Below, piece after piece: positions 11,069-22,262 of a stretch of DNA of 64,000 bases. The stretch covers positions 201,662,007 through 201,726,006 of the forward strand of contig CM060975.1 in the NCBI GenBank assembly GCA_030765065.1, written 5' to 3'. A program made the translations under genes and the position numbers. This DNA is from Deroplatys truncata. Taxonomy: Eukaryota > Arthropoda > Insecta > Mantodea > Mantidae. Position 1 is the first letter of the stretch, and every line of letters begins with the position of its first letter. The notes beneath the pieces were generated by a model that was not told where the DNA came from, did not search any database, and saw only the letters and a program-made list of their open reading frames with translations.

Positions 11069-12652
11069 TTTTACAACTGAGGCACCTAGAATCAAACCCA
11101 GCCATTTCTAGTTTTTAGCAGAATATATTAGCCTAATCGCAAACCTTTCATTAAGTCTGCAAATTCATCAAGTATTTCATATCAATTCGACAATGTACCA
11201 CTTACGTACATGAAATGATGAAATTGGCACTTAGGAAAAGAACAAGCCTTTACAGATTTGATGTTTTAAACACAGCAACCTCTCATAATGGGCCAATGGA
11301 AAACATGGTTTCTAGCGCCTATGTTTTACGTATAAATTAACATTTTGTATCAATAATATATTACCTATATTCTCTAGAAAGAAGCGAGATTACTTGAAAA
11401 AACCTTTTTTTTTTCTCTAGACTTCAAGTAAACTTTGCTGAATCTGATTCCAGGCTCCACAATTTAAGGTTCGTGGATTTTTAAAAATATGTATTTTATC
11501 TAATATAAGGTCATTCATAGAACTAAAACAACAAAGCCTAAAAACAAGCCAAAGCGCAATTATTTTAAATGTATGTGACCACCCAGCCAACAATCATCTT
11601 GCTGATTTCAGACGACACGTTCTCTTTCTACATTAAATAAAATTGAAGACAATATGCGTATAAACAAACGGGACGAGAGGCAATTGTTTCTAAACAAAGT
11701 ATGGCACGCTTTTGTTTTATATACCAGTTTTCATACTTTGATCTGTAAGAGATGTCGCTCATGCAGTTATATCAGAATGCTCGCTGAATTCGGTTTCACT
11801 GTAACATGAACGATATACGAGTCCCCTTTTTTTTCCAGCCATAATGGAAAAGTGTGTTTTCTCTCTTGCCCTCTCATTCCAGAATCTCATTCAGCTATTT
11901 GCCGGGCACAGCTGAGTCCATGATTAGAAATTACTCAGAGGCAGAATTAAAACATTCGGTGTGTTCCGATAATTATGTTCAGCAAGTAATTACAGATTTT
12001 CATTACAATGTCGCTGCTACAGTTTCGAGCGGCTGCGGAATTATAGATAGGAAACAAATCAGCGAAACGTCCACTCGGCGGTTTCTCGCGGGAATTTAAA
12101 GGTTTGGGTGCTTTCAGATCCTTTTTGTTACTAATTCGTAGCGCACAGTTTTGTTGTTATTATGATTAGGTAAATCATTGAAGCCTTCTACCCTTTCTAT
12201 TTCGGGGTAGAAATTATTAAATATTGATATTTTTAAAGCAGTGTAATATTTGAAGCCATGGATATTCGCATTGTGAATGAGAAAAGTGACTTTCACGAAG
12301 GAAAAATTAGTTTGGCATTTTTATTCCTTACTGTAGGTATTTTGAAAAATATTTTGCTTTATAATGAGTGAATCGTGCAAGTCGTAAGATTGAAATTTAA
12401 AATTTAGTCATGTTTAGTATTTGCTTTTCCAACAAAATTATTTAACTATACATTGAAGTCACAGAATGTCTGAGGTGACACTTTAATTCTATATAAATGT
12501 TTCATTTAGATATATATGAAATAAAACAAGTTACATATGTTGTTTTAAATGCAACTTTTCAAAAGAGCAACGATTTGTTTTTCAAATAGATAATAGAAAT
12601 GGATTGTGTGCCAAAAATAAGTATTGAGACCAATAGTTTAAAATTCTAGGAC
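11069..12652. other. unassigned AT-rich DNA
   Basis: A frame at 11854-12099 (81 codons) has mixed composition but no recognisable domain. I see no repeat family. Confidence 0.25.
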
Positions 12653-12887
12653 TTAGTTATAACCAGGCACAGGAATTCTTATGTAGTTGACGTCATTAGG
12701 TTTCTACACTCGAAACATTATCAATACAAAGAATAAAAACAGCGGCCAAGCGTCCTGATGGGCAGGTAAACACGATCTGGTGAGTGCACAAGGGATGGGG
12801 GTGGCTTGTAACCTGCAGCATCACTGCGTAAAATCCAGTAACAGTTCCTTTCGTCTTGCATAGAATTCTTATGCCTGGTTATAGCTA
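12653..12887 (-). mobile_element. MITE M3 with terminal inverted repeats
   Basis: The left end TTAGTTATAACCAGGCACAG and the reverse complement of the right end TTAGCTATAACCAGGCATAA match at 17 of 20 positions, and the match continues into GAATTCTTATG. It is about 235 bp long with no coding capacity. Orientation is set relative to the copy at 8906-9120. The target site duplication is not clear; the terminal TTAG may be part of the TIR. Confidence 0.6.
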
Positions 12888-14095
12888 ACAATTTAATCAC
12901 TGCTCTTTGACATAATTTTAAATAAATATAACAGTACAATTTGCGACTTTAATGACGAAAATAGAAAGCTGGAAAACAATTGAATCACTCTGCAAAGAGA
13001 AGTAAAGGCAGTTAAAGACACATATCCAACAGTAGAAAAATGAAAGTTGTGGACAAAGCAGTTTAAAGTAGACACTCAGACACCTTTTAAATCAGTTTGT
13101 TAATTGAATCTATAGATTTTAGACCTTCAAACTTGCGGCTCAAAATATCTCTTAATCTCTTAATTAGGTAGATAAACATAATATGGGATTCAAATTGAGC
13201 AATCGATGTTTATAAGAAATTACCTGCATGTGCACAGCCTTTATAACACCCTTGGTTACTAATAAATAAATGAACAACGCGATCTCCTTTGTCTTCCGGT
13301 GACATTGAAAAAAATTTCGGATTTACGCGTTTTAATTGGTTAGGATAACTAAAGGTTTGCTGAAACCGAGAACATAAACAGCAGAAGGAGCGTTGCGCTG
13401 ATAGGCGTGTTAGAACAGTTAGGAACTCGATCATAGGGGTCGGAAACACGTCATGCAAGCCATTCTTACAAGTTCAATAATCCTTGTCGCACTGATTTCT
13501 GTACTCTTATTTGAAAATCTCTTTGGAATAGATGCTAACTTTATATTCTCTGGGAGCAGGATTTGGATATCCCGAAATTCATTTGTTTAAGTATCGAAGC
13601 TGCGTATAAAAACGAGGCTCATTTATACGAAGGCCATACTACTGCAAGATTGAGCACACCCACCTGTGCCTTCTTGAGCAGAACTTTGCAAGTGAACCAA
13701 TACAACAAAGGAAGTCCGCAGCAATTTCATATGTGCGTTTTGGAGCTCGCTGGTTGGAGCTGTTAGGGCGCCTGCGTGTTGAGAGATGATGGAGTGGGGA
13801 GCGGTTATGACAGGTGGGCGGCGCTTGGCTTCTACTCATAAATAACACACTTGTTGCTCTCCCTCCGTTACCCGTGTCATAATCCCGCCCGTGCCCCTGA
13901 GCTAGCACATAGGTAGGCCAACCTTTAGCTTCCTGCTGCCGCTTCTGGACCGCCGACCAGTCGATTTTTATATTGAGGCTGTTTGGAGCGTTCATTTAAC
14001 AACTTCTTCTCGAGGAGTTTATGTTATTATGCTAGCTATAATTGTTTATATTACACGGTGACAGTAGTAGTAAGTAATAATACCTTAACTTCATT
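12888..14095. other. unassigned DNA, partly GC-richer
   Basis: 13640-13990 is less AT-rich and allows a 118-codon minus frame (13639-13995) with no recognisable domain. An unannotated exon cannot be excluded, but no splice or homology evidence supports one. Confidence 0.2.
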
Positions 14096-14099
14096 TCTG

Positions 14100-15010
14100 A
14101 AGATCGTTCTTGTTATTTTTCTTTATTTGTAGTCGCTTTGACTACTAGGCCATATCGCGACTTATATCCATACATACGAGTACAATAATACATTGTATAA
14201 TTTACATTGATTAAATACTACAATAATTGTAATACATTGTTACAAACATATTTTACATTATTAAATCTTGAACACAGCTAGAACAGTATAACTATTACCT
14301 ATTATACATTTTTATTTTATGTTTTATATTTAAATCTTGTTATACAGTTTGATGTCTTTCAAGAAAAAAATAATATTTTTAAAATGAGTAGGGTCTTTTA
14401 AAGCTAAAAGTATATCTTCAGGGATGTTATGTTTTCTTCTCTCCATGGTATAGCTTCTGTATTTAGTGATGAGGTGTTCGATGGTGATACGGCAATTGCA
14501 GGTCTCGTAGTAGGAGCATTTTCTTTGGCAAGTAAGAAGAAATGGGTTAGGCGTAAATGGCCTATTCGTAAACGTGATATAATCAGATGATCTTTTCTTT
14601 TTAGAGCCTGCAATGTGCAGGGTTTTGTGGAGCCTTTCCTAACTATGTGGAGTTTGCTTGATGGTTTAATGGCCCAGTCTTGCTTCCATTTGACAGTTGG
14701 TCTGCTAATAAAATAACTGAGCATCTCTGTAGGGCACTGGCAATTCTTCCACTGGAGGTAGCAAAGTTGTTTTTTTTTTGTCTTCCTCTGCTTCCTCATT
14801 TCCTGATATTCCACAGTGGGACGGAATCCAGAAGAATACGAGTATAACCTCTAGATTATTTGTAGTAATTTGGTTGTAAAGACTGGATATCTTGGATTGG
14901 TGCAGTATATTTTCAAGGGTAATTGGGTCTGTTTATTGAAGCTTTCGCTTATAATCCTACAAGAGCTTTATTGATTACCTAAGCATAAAGTAATACCGTT
15001 GCTGATCCCA
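14100..15010 (-). mobile_element. LINE 3' fragment with RNase H-type sequence
   Basis: On the minus strand the sequence encodes (with breaks) VILVFFWIPSHCGISGNEEA, typical of the RNase H domain of non-LTR retrotransposons (I/Jockey/R1-like groups). Downstream comes HLIISRLRIGHLRLTHFFLL, matching the conserved (L)TRLRIGHTRLTHxxLL motif near the ORF2 C-terminus. The Cys/His residues of the following zinc-finger-like segment are largely lost. The 3' UTR contains GTAGTCGCTTTGACTACTAG then GCCATATCGCGAC. The endonuclease and reverse transcriptase domains are absent, so this is a 5'-truncated, decayed insertion. Confidence 0.75.
14404..14814 (-). pseudogene. LINE ORF2 C-terminal remnant (136 codons)
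   Basis: This open frame starts after the RNase H-like WIPSHCGISGNE segment, in another frame, and contains the RLRIGHLRLTHFFLLAKEN motif. It ends in SLNTEAIPWREENITSLKIY. The frame is open only by chance of decay: its upstream part must be read in a different frame. It is a pseudogene of a mobile element, not a host gene. Confidence 0.65.
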
Positions 15011-15116
15011 TTTCATGTATCTTAAATACATTTTTAGACAGTCAGTACTTTTAATGGTAGATCCTACTCATTAAAAGGAGGAAAAATTATGCCACTGAGG
15101 TGCAGGGTTACCAACC

Positions 15117-15375
15117 TTGATTTCCTGGCAGAACATTATTATCCGAGAGACCCGTATTGCTGACATAACGACGCGTAATCTGAGTGTAGTAATTGTGGAA
15201 TCTGAAGAACCAGCCAAAATCTTACAAGCAGCGGAAGGTAACATTAGAAATGTTGCCAAAAAAGTCAAGGAAACAGCAGAAGTAACATATAACAGGTTTC
15301 TTCAGTGGCGCAAGTTGGGAAATGCAGATACAAACTAATTATAGTGAAAATGTGCTGTTAGCATATTATTTATCT
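15117..15375 (+). pseudogene. second Crypton-type recombinase remnant
   Basis: A 73-codon frame includes NIRNVAKKVKETAEVTYNRF then LQWRKLGNADTN and, after a stop, SENVLLAYY. It parallels the 6500-6830 remnant at the DNA level (AGCGGAAGGTAACATTAGAA against AGCGGAGAGAATTATG; GAAAATGTGCTGTTAGCATA against GAAAATGTGTTGCTAGCATA). It lacks the catalytic domain. Confidence 0.45.
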
Positions 15376-15403
15376 TCAATACTGCGGTAGACTGCCTCTG
15401 TGG

Positions 15404-15600
15404 GTCATCCTCCGTGGTATAGTGATTACCATTATAGCCTCGAGTTCCCAAGGCCGCGGTTCAAACCCGGCGGAGGGCGATGGATTTTTTCGGGCGTAAA
15501 AATCCTTAGCATGGCTTCCTTCGGAAGGGAAGTAAAGCTGGTGGTCCCGTGTCGCAGATTTACGGCACGTAAATAGGTATATATAGTTCCAGGCTCGAAG
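15404..15600 (+). repeat. SINE family S1, 3' truncated
   Basis: This is the best-preserved S1 head: CATCCTCCGTGGTATAGTGA then TTACC (A box) and GCGGTTCAAACCCGGCGGAG (B box). The body runs through TCCTTAGCATGGCTTCCTTC and TCGCAGATTTACGGCACG. The 3' third is replaced by unrelated sequence and then by S3. Confidence 0.8.
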
Positions 15601-15619
15601 ACCCGTCCCTCTGTTGGAA

Positions 15620-15885
15620 CTGCTTAAATTGGGCGATGATCGAATCGATCAAGAGCTCTCTAACGTCCACGGGGATAACCTACCCTTTCCTTTGAGCACC
15701 ATCTGCCCGGGACCGCCATGAGCTACGAAATCTAAAAGCGCACTTGAAAGATGAGAAAGCAACCCAGCATTCGCCTACCGACCAGGGAAAACCACGAAAA
15801 TATCAAGGCCAGAGTGGGCGGTCGACGGGAATCAAACCCAGGACCTCCCGAATGCGAATCTCACACGTTACCACGGAATACGTTC
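15620..15885 (-). repeat. SINE family S3, partial
   Basis: Read on the minus strand it has the head ATTCGGGAGGTCCTGGGTTT then GATTCCCGTCGACCGCCC, the CGTGGTTTTCCCTGGTC module, and an inner part corresponding to the ATCTTTCAGGTGTGCTTTTAG block of the 46567-46982 copy. The 3' third is missing or diverged. Confidence 0.65.
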
Positions 15886-16738
15886 ATGATATAAATTACT
15901 AAATAGTGTCTATCGCAATGAAGTGAATATCGCTCGTCATCAAGTTCCAGTGCAAAACTCAGTTGCAGAAACTGAAAAGTTACTTTCATCGCAAACGAGC
16001 CGCTTATTTTTCAATCGCTTACACTTAAAGGCAACGTTGATAGCTCCATGACTTGTCTGTCTTGTACTATGTAACTAACAAAAGAAAGGAAGAAAAAAGA
16101 AAAGTAGTTGTTGACAAGACACAATCTGGTGCCAACAAAAGCAGGTGTCGCATTGTAGAGTACCTGTGTTTTGTTTCTTCGTTTATAAGTAGGTAGACAT
16201 AAAGTCCTTGCCAGAAGCAACCATATCCTAAAACATCCCATTAACAACCTAACTGCTTTGACAGCGATACTGCAGCATTTCTTTACAAGGATTTTAAAAC
16301 CTCTTTAGAAATCCTTATAGGCAAAGGTATATAATAAAAACTTCATACTAAAGTCAATCAGCGTTAAATATATACTAAGATAGCTTAATAGTAATCGATA
16401 TATGCCCGGTTGTTAATAATCAACGAATAACACTTTAATAAGCTAGCGTTAAAATAATCTCCAAAATCATTTGCTGGCTTTTAACATCTAAGGACATATC
16501 TTACTCTGCAAAGAATTGCTCCTCGTTTTATCTTAGCTATGGTTTCTTCAAGTTTTTGTTGTTTTTAAATGTTGCGTCACATACCCCTCTCTGGCCGGAA
16601 ATTTAAATCGGAACCTCTGGATATAGAGGCTAGTGTGCTAAACACTACATAGTGGATGCAGTCAGTCATTGGGTCTATGAGCTTTGCCAGAGGAAACTTA
16701 AGTCCTAACATAAAAGTTTGAAGCCTTCTACATAGTTT
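15886..16738. other. unassigned AT-rich DNA
   Basis: No supported feature. The frame at 16011-16247 is unremarkable. Confidence 0.25.
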
Positions 16739-16739
16739 C

Positions 16740-16893
16740 CCTTGTTAAAATGTCGACTCAACATGCCAGTCGACATTTTTAGCTGAGGATGAAAGGACGG
16801 TTCCTTTCGAAAGCGCTTCTGTTACGGCTATCAACATCAAGGGCTTTTGTGATGTGAGAAATAAGAGTCGACTCAGTACATTTTAACAATGAA
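16740..16893 (+). repeat. small foldback with two hairpins
   Basis: TTGTTAAAATGT near the left end (16743-16754) pairs with ACATTTTAACAA at the right (about 16879-16890). Inside, AAAATGTCGACT (16747-16758) is perfectly complementary to AGTCGACATTTT (16768-16779). A second hairpin GAAAGGA-CGGT-TCCTTTC (16791-16808) is flanked by CTGAGGA and GAAA. See the ribozyme-like motif finding. Confidence 0.55.
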
Positions 16894-17329
16894 CGCAACA
16901 TCACACTTAATATTTCTTATAATTCTATACAGTTTCCCTATCTTAGACTTCTCTATATAGGGTTTAAATATTTCAGTGATCATTAACATCCTCTACAGTG
17001 CTCAGATGTTTGCTTAGATTATTGTCATATTATTACAATGATTGAGTGTGAGCATTCTTTTACATCTGCCTATAATATGCATTCTAAAATTTAAGCTTAC
17101 GATGGATCTAAGTGCTAAAAACAACCAAGCTGAACGGATCCCAACCGGTTCTGGTATTGGGTTTGCAGTTTACACCACGAGGAAAGAAGAAGAAGAATGC
17201 TGACGGAGGACCGAGGTACGGACTCGTAAACGGATAAGCCAGTCTTAATTTCGTCAGGACTGCCCTTCGTGATTGAGGTTTCTACCAGGTTTTTCTCAGT
17301 CCTCATAAATGGAAAATTATCGAAGTTAC
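16894..17329. other. unassigned DNA
   Basis: I see no gene or repeat family. A frame at 17115-17306 on the minus strand is likely incidental. Confidence 0.25.
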
Positions 17330-17425
17330 CCTAAACTTAGGCCTTCCTCATTTATCATCATTTAATTTCACGTCACCTAACATCAGTGGTTCCGTATGCT
17401 GTAAGAACGGGCGTTAAACAATATT
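17330..17425 (+). repeat. 3' end of an S6-type SINE
   Basis: CCTCATTTATCATC ... GTATGCTGTAAGAACGGGCG then TTAAACAATA matches the 3' end of the element at 63497-63745 (GTAGTAAAACGGGCGTTAAA). No head is visible. Confidence 0.4.
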
Positions 17426-19204
17426 TTAAAAAATCTTCCTGCAATTAACCGCTTCCTCGGAGGGGATCCAAATGATTCAGATACCTACGCAATTTTTCCT
17501 CTACTCCTTTTAACGTACTCAATTTTTCGTTCATAATAGATTATAATATTTCTATCACGAAAGTTCCTCTTTGGCACTAACTGTGTTTAGGGCAAAGGTC
17601 AGAAATCCGATTCCTCTTTCTGAAAGAGGGCCGCTATATCTCCTTTGACAACAACGATGGAATGGAAGGTGGAAATTCCGAAATTTTAAATCTGGTTCTG
17701 ATTTTTTTTAACTCAATGAGACCAGACATCTATTCCGTGGTCACAAAGAATGGATTTAAATACCAAAACGAGTGGTTCAGGTTCGAACTCTAATGTTTTA
17801 TTTATTTCACGCTGAGAAATGCACTAAGTTATTGCTGATTGATAATACTTGGTGTGCAAAATATCTAAGGTCTGTTCCATATAACTTTGTCTCGTATCTC
17901 TTAACTGTCACGTGCACTAGTCACCTCTTACTGGCTGCTGTTTTGGAATAGGTTGTTGTGCGATACAAAGTAGTTATTTATTTAACACGATCATTTATCT
18001 TAATATATTCGAAGATAATTGTTAAATTTACATTTTCATAACCGTATGAATTAAATATATTACGTAACAGAGTTAATGCATGTAAATTCTTATCAACAAA
18101 TAGGTAGGAGGATTCCTCGATTTAAACCTGCCTCTCAGAATGACGAAAGCACATGCATCTATCATGACAATGTATTTACATATATCGTTTTTATCGCCTA
18201 TCCTTGAATTGCACATGGTTTATTTGTCACCATTCGAAGGTGCATATTAGCCAATCAGGGATAAGCGGAAGGAAACGCACCGCGGAAGAATACTTACATG
18301 TCAGAGGGACAAGGTTATAAGAAACGGGATTTAAGTACCTAAGAGTCGAGTAGCTGTAATTCATGTTCAATTACATTTTGAAAAGTGGTCATTCGATCAA
18401 CAGGTATAATATTTGCTGTACCTATTCGCATGGTGGAGGGACAAAGTGACAGGGTACTTCGGGGTTACTGCAGGACAAGAGCAAGGCAGCGAAGGCGCAC
18501 GACGATCCCTAATGTTTCCAAGTTTATATCTTAGTACACTGGTACAGAGTAGTAAAGACGGGAAAATGAAAGCTTCAATACTTAAGTATACTTATGTCAG
18601 TTTCGCGAAAAGAAGCGACGGTACAAGTTTCAGTCAGGTTGTTAGCCCCGCTGACCGTTACCGAGGTTCCAATCATTATCACAACCAGTCGCTCAAAGAC
18701 GAGAATTGCAGAAACATGAATAAGCCTATGCAGATGGATTTAATCTTCCGACTTTACTTTTCATATACGAATTTACAGCAGAGCTTCAAATTTGTCGTAC
18801 CCCAGAGAGGGCGTGAATTCCGACACACAAATTCCTAGGTCCACGAAGCTGCTCCATATGGTGCAATGGATAACCTTCATATAAAGTATTCATGCTATCT
18901 CCCTACCGAGAGAAGGGGCAACGGGGCAAAGTCCTGTGAATAAGAAATAAATAAAATGAGGTGAAAAGACCGTGACAATTAAAGAAAAGCAAAGTTAATC
19001 GATTCTTGGGAAACTTGATGCAGGTTTTATCATAAAAACACGAATTTTCTTTTAGGATGAGAAGAAAGAAGGTGTTAGAATTCTTCAAATTCACCTCTAT
19101 GCTGTTGAAGAAGGGTTCTTGATCGTAACAAATTATGTGCTGTCATAATATTTAACGTAAGCACATGTTTTTATACTGAGTAATTCGACAGTCTAGAGTT
19201 AATA
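17426..19204. other. unassigned DNA
   Basis: It contains a 141-codon plus frame at 18413-18838 that begins inside AT-rich sequence, has no recognisable domain and no start context I can defend. It is left as an unverified ORF. Confidence 0.2.
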
Positions 19205-19723
19205 CCACGCACCTACTTAGTAGGTAGAGAAGGTACTGATTTCCATCCAAAAAAGACATTCTTAGAAAAAGTTCCGTGTGTGTCTGTGAATAGCGTAGAT
19301 AAGGCAAATACGGAAAGTCAGATAAATTCCAAATTTGGTATTTAGGTTTAGTGTCTTTCAAAAATACAAGACAAAAATTTTTAAGAAAATTCCCTCAACC
19401 CAAACTACCCTTTACATCGAAAATTCTTTAAAATTTTTTATTTTCTCAAAAATGGCTCAAACGATTTTGTAAAATATCTGCCACATATTTAAGATAGGTA
19501 TGTACATGACAAATAAAATGTATATCTTGAATGTTCTGGGAATAGATTGTGAAAATCTCTTCATTCGGAAGAACTTTTGCATAATTTTGTAAACAGAGAT
19601 AGACAAATACAATAAACAGGACAAAATCTTACAATTTATTTCATATAACTTTTATTACTTTTTGTCGTATTAGCTATTTCCGAGATAGCCACTGTTATTG
19701 CTTTTCATTTTCATACTTTGTCA
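19205..19723 (-). repeat. R1 repeat, right-hand portion
   Basis: Minus orientation. The right end is diverged (GTAGGTAGAGAAGGTACTGA on the plus strand). The landmarks CAAATTTGGTATTTAGGTT, CAAAAATGGCTCAAACGATT and GGGAATAGATTGTG are in order. The left portion is missing where the next R1 copy begins at 19724. Confidence 0.75.
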
Positions 19724-20889
19724 CTTTTTACTTTCTCTACTACGTATAGTAAGTAGCGGAAGTATTGTATTCCACCCAAAAATTCGATACCGAGATTTCA
19801 CCGGAAATACATGTTTTGAGACTCCCTGAATCCAAAAAAAAGTATTTTTGGAAACATGTTCATGTGTGTGTCTGTCTGTGAACAGCATAACTCAGAAACG
19901 AACAGTCGCATAAAGGATAAACACCAAACTTGGTATTTAGGTTCAGAATCTTCCATAGATGCGACACGAAGGTTTTCAAGAAAATCCCCCACCCCAGTAT
20001 ACCCTTTATATAGAACATTTTTCGAAAATTTTAACTTTCTCAAAAATGGCTCTAACGATTTTGATTAAAATATCATATATATAAGATACTTTCATGACAA
20101 ATAAAATGTATATTTTGCATTTTCTGGGAATGTCTCCAAAAGTATTCTTCATTGTGAACGACTTTTGCATAACTGGTAAACCATAAGAGACAGACAAAAT
20201 TTTACCACACAATAAATGTAGATCGCGTTAAAATACACAATTTATGTCATATACTTTTTTTTTGGTTGTTGTTCAGTGAACCATTTTCGATATATTGGTT
20301 GTTATTCCCTTAAATGTTCCAATACTTATACTTTTTCTCAAATGAGAATTCGTTATTCATTTTTGTTCCTGGTAACACAAAGAGAATGGAATACTCCACA
20401 CAGCAACCAGCTCTTAAAATATTTGACTATCTCTTAAAGCCTACAAATTCAAAATTAAGATTAAACTGAGTTTTATTTATGAACGCTCTTTAACTGCTGT
20501 GGTCCTTCGCGTCCCATTCTATATTGGGCGTGAAAGACCGGTAATTTTGCTCAGAGGCCTCTTTATCAGGTTTGAGGTTCTTTTACGTGCTGTAAATCTA
20601 CGACAAGGGACCACCGGCTTTACTTTCCTTTCGAAGGAAGCCACGCTAAGGATTTTTACGTCCAAAAAAATCCATCGCCCTCGCCGACCTTGGGAACTAG
20701 AAGCTAGCATGGTAACTACTACACCACGGAGGACGACGCCTACCAATTCCCCTTGCATCTACAAGAAAATTAGCAATAAGATTTGATATCTCGATTAACA
20801 TGAAGTATATGGAGAATAAGCGTTTGTAAAAATAGTTTGTACAAGAGTAGAAAAAGTCATGCGAGTGTAACACATCAGATTTTTTTTTG
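19724..20889 (-). repeat. R1 repeat interrupted by SINE S1
   Basis: The right end is TTTTTACTTTCTCTACTACG (plus strand) and the left end GTGTAACACATCAGATTTTT. It contains nearly all R1 landmarks, for example CAAACTTGGTATTTAGGTTC and GGGAATGTCTCC. Removing the S1 insertion (20451-20737) gives about 880 bp. Overlapping small frames are shadows. Confidence 0.85.
20451..20737 (-). repeat. SINE S1, full length, with target duplication
   Basis: It is flanked by GCCTACAAATTC (20439-20450) and GCCTACCAATTC (20738-20749), a 12-bp target site duplication with one mismatch, inside R1 sequence. The tRNA-like head lies at the right (minus orientation) and the TAAATAAAACTCAG tail at the left. This gives S1 a length of about 287 bp. 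Confidence 0.85.
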
Positions 20890-21315
20890 ATAAGAATTTT
20901 ACGCCTTGACTCTAGGTTACAATCTTTTGCTAAAATAGTATTTATGGTATTTCGAGGTTTAAAACTCCACCCGAGTAATGTCACATAATAAGTTTACGTT
21001 GAAGTTACAGATGCAAACTCGCTAGTCTTTGTCACTGTGTGCAAAGAACGCCTTCGTAATTCGCGGAAAGAGGGAAGAGTTAAGACAGTGGTTTGTTTTT
21101 AAGTCTTTATATCTCCCTTTTGCGGCGGAGTGACGCAATCAAAGATGGGCCCTTTCTGCTTAAGATACACAAACCATAAGAAGCCATTAGACGTTTTCAT
21201 TTTAATTAAGAGCGAGAAGGGACGCAAGCTGCAGAGGAACAAACGTCCCAGCTGCTTCAGTCAGCTGAAGGAACAACCTTTTCTGTTTTTAATGTTTGGT
21301 GAATGGCAGTGTGCA

Positions 21316-21318
<3 letters not shown>
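20890..21318. other. unassigned DNA before the GT tract
   Basis: The frames here are short and extend into the microsatellite. I see no recognisable feature. Confidence 0.25.
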
Positions 21319-21358
<40 letters not shown>

Positions 21359-21367
21359 TGTGTGTGT
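21319..21367 (+). repeat. (GT)n microsatellite
   Basis: About 24 GT units with one GAG interruption. Several small frames on both strands are translations of this tract. Confidence 0.95.
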
Positions 21368-21589
21368 CCTGATTTATGTGCGACATGTGGGAGCCATCAG
21401 CACGAGCTGCCCACGCGCCCCATCCCCCTTTTCTGCCGTTCTGGGACAATCTGCCCTCCACATGGCTTTGCATTATCCCAGCACATATGAAAAACGTACC
21501 ACGCAAGAATTTAACTAATGTTTTTGTTTGTTACCGATTAATTCGATGCGTGAATGTTTAAAATTTTGTACTAAGAAACGTCTTTATTA

Positions 21590-22259
21590 CGTACGTAGTA
21601 GGTAGAGAAGCTATTATATTCCAAACAAAAATTCGATACCGAGATTTCACCAGGAATACATGTTTTGAGGTCCCTTGAATAAAGAAATTAAAACAGGTCC
21701 GTATGTATATGTGTCTGTGAACAGCATAACTCAAACACAAAAATCCTATAAATACGAAATTTGGTGTTTAATTTTAGTATCTTCCAAAGATACAACACAA
21801 GATTTTCAAGAAAATCTCTCACCTTAAACTACTCTTTTTATAGAAAATGTTGAAAAAGTTTTTACTTCATCACAAATGGCTCTAATAATTTTGTAAAATA
21901 TCTGGGAATAGCCTGGGAAGTAATGTACTACATAAAAAACTAAATCTATTTAAAACACTCAATTTATTTCATTCTAAAGGCTGTCGCTATCCGGTTGTTT
22001 CTCGTGATACCAGAGAAATAGTATGGGAATTTCCAGGCCAGTATATATCCACTCGGTTTTCAAACATCTGACTATCGATTCGGTATTCTCTATTCCCCTT
22101 GAGCTTTCAACAAAATCTACAATGAAGGTTTTTCTGCAAATACTACATGAAGTATATAGGAAAATTAAGCTTCCAAAAGAATAGTTTGTAGAAGTTATAC
22201 AACAATAAACAATAGTGGGTAGAGAAAGTCATATGAATGCAACATATTAAACAAATTTT
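21590..22259 (-). repeat. R1 repeat, internally deleted
   Basis: Minus orientation. The right-end block is AAAAATTCGATACCGAGATT and the left-end block GGTAGAGAAAGTCATATGAA. Sequence between the GGCTCTAATAATTTTG block and the GGGAATAGCCTGGGAAG block is contracted compared with 19724-20889. The (CA)n position is a short TATATGTGTCTGTG. Confidence 0.75.
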
Positions 22260-22262
22260 GTG

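Noticed and set aside
13639..13995. 118-codon minus frame in a GC-richer patch
   Set aside because: No recognisable domain, and composition alone lengthens frames there.
15404..15480. Possible functional tRNA gene (A and B boxes present)
   Set aside because: The sequence continues into the S1 SINE body, does not form a complete cloverleaf with matching acceptor stem, and recurs as a repeat family.
18413..18838. 141-codon plus frame
   Set aside because: No domain, no homologous copy in the window and no promoter or splice context. It could be chance. Kept only as an unverified ORF.
21261..21561. Five overlapping frames on both strands
   Set aside because: All include or flank the (GT)n tract at 21319-21367. 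None has coding features outside it.
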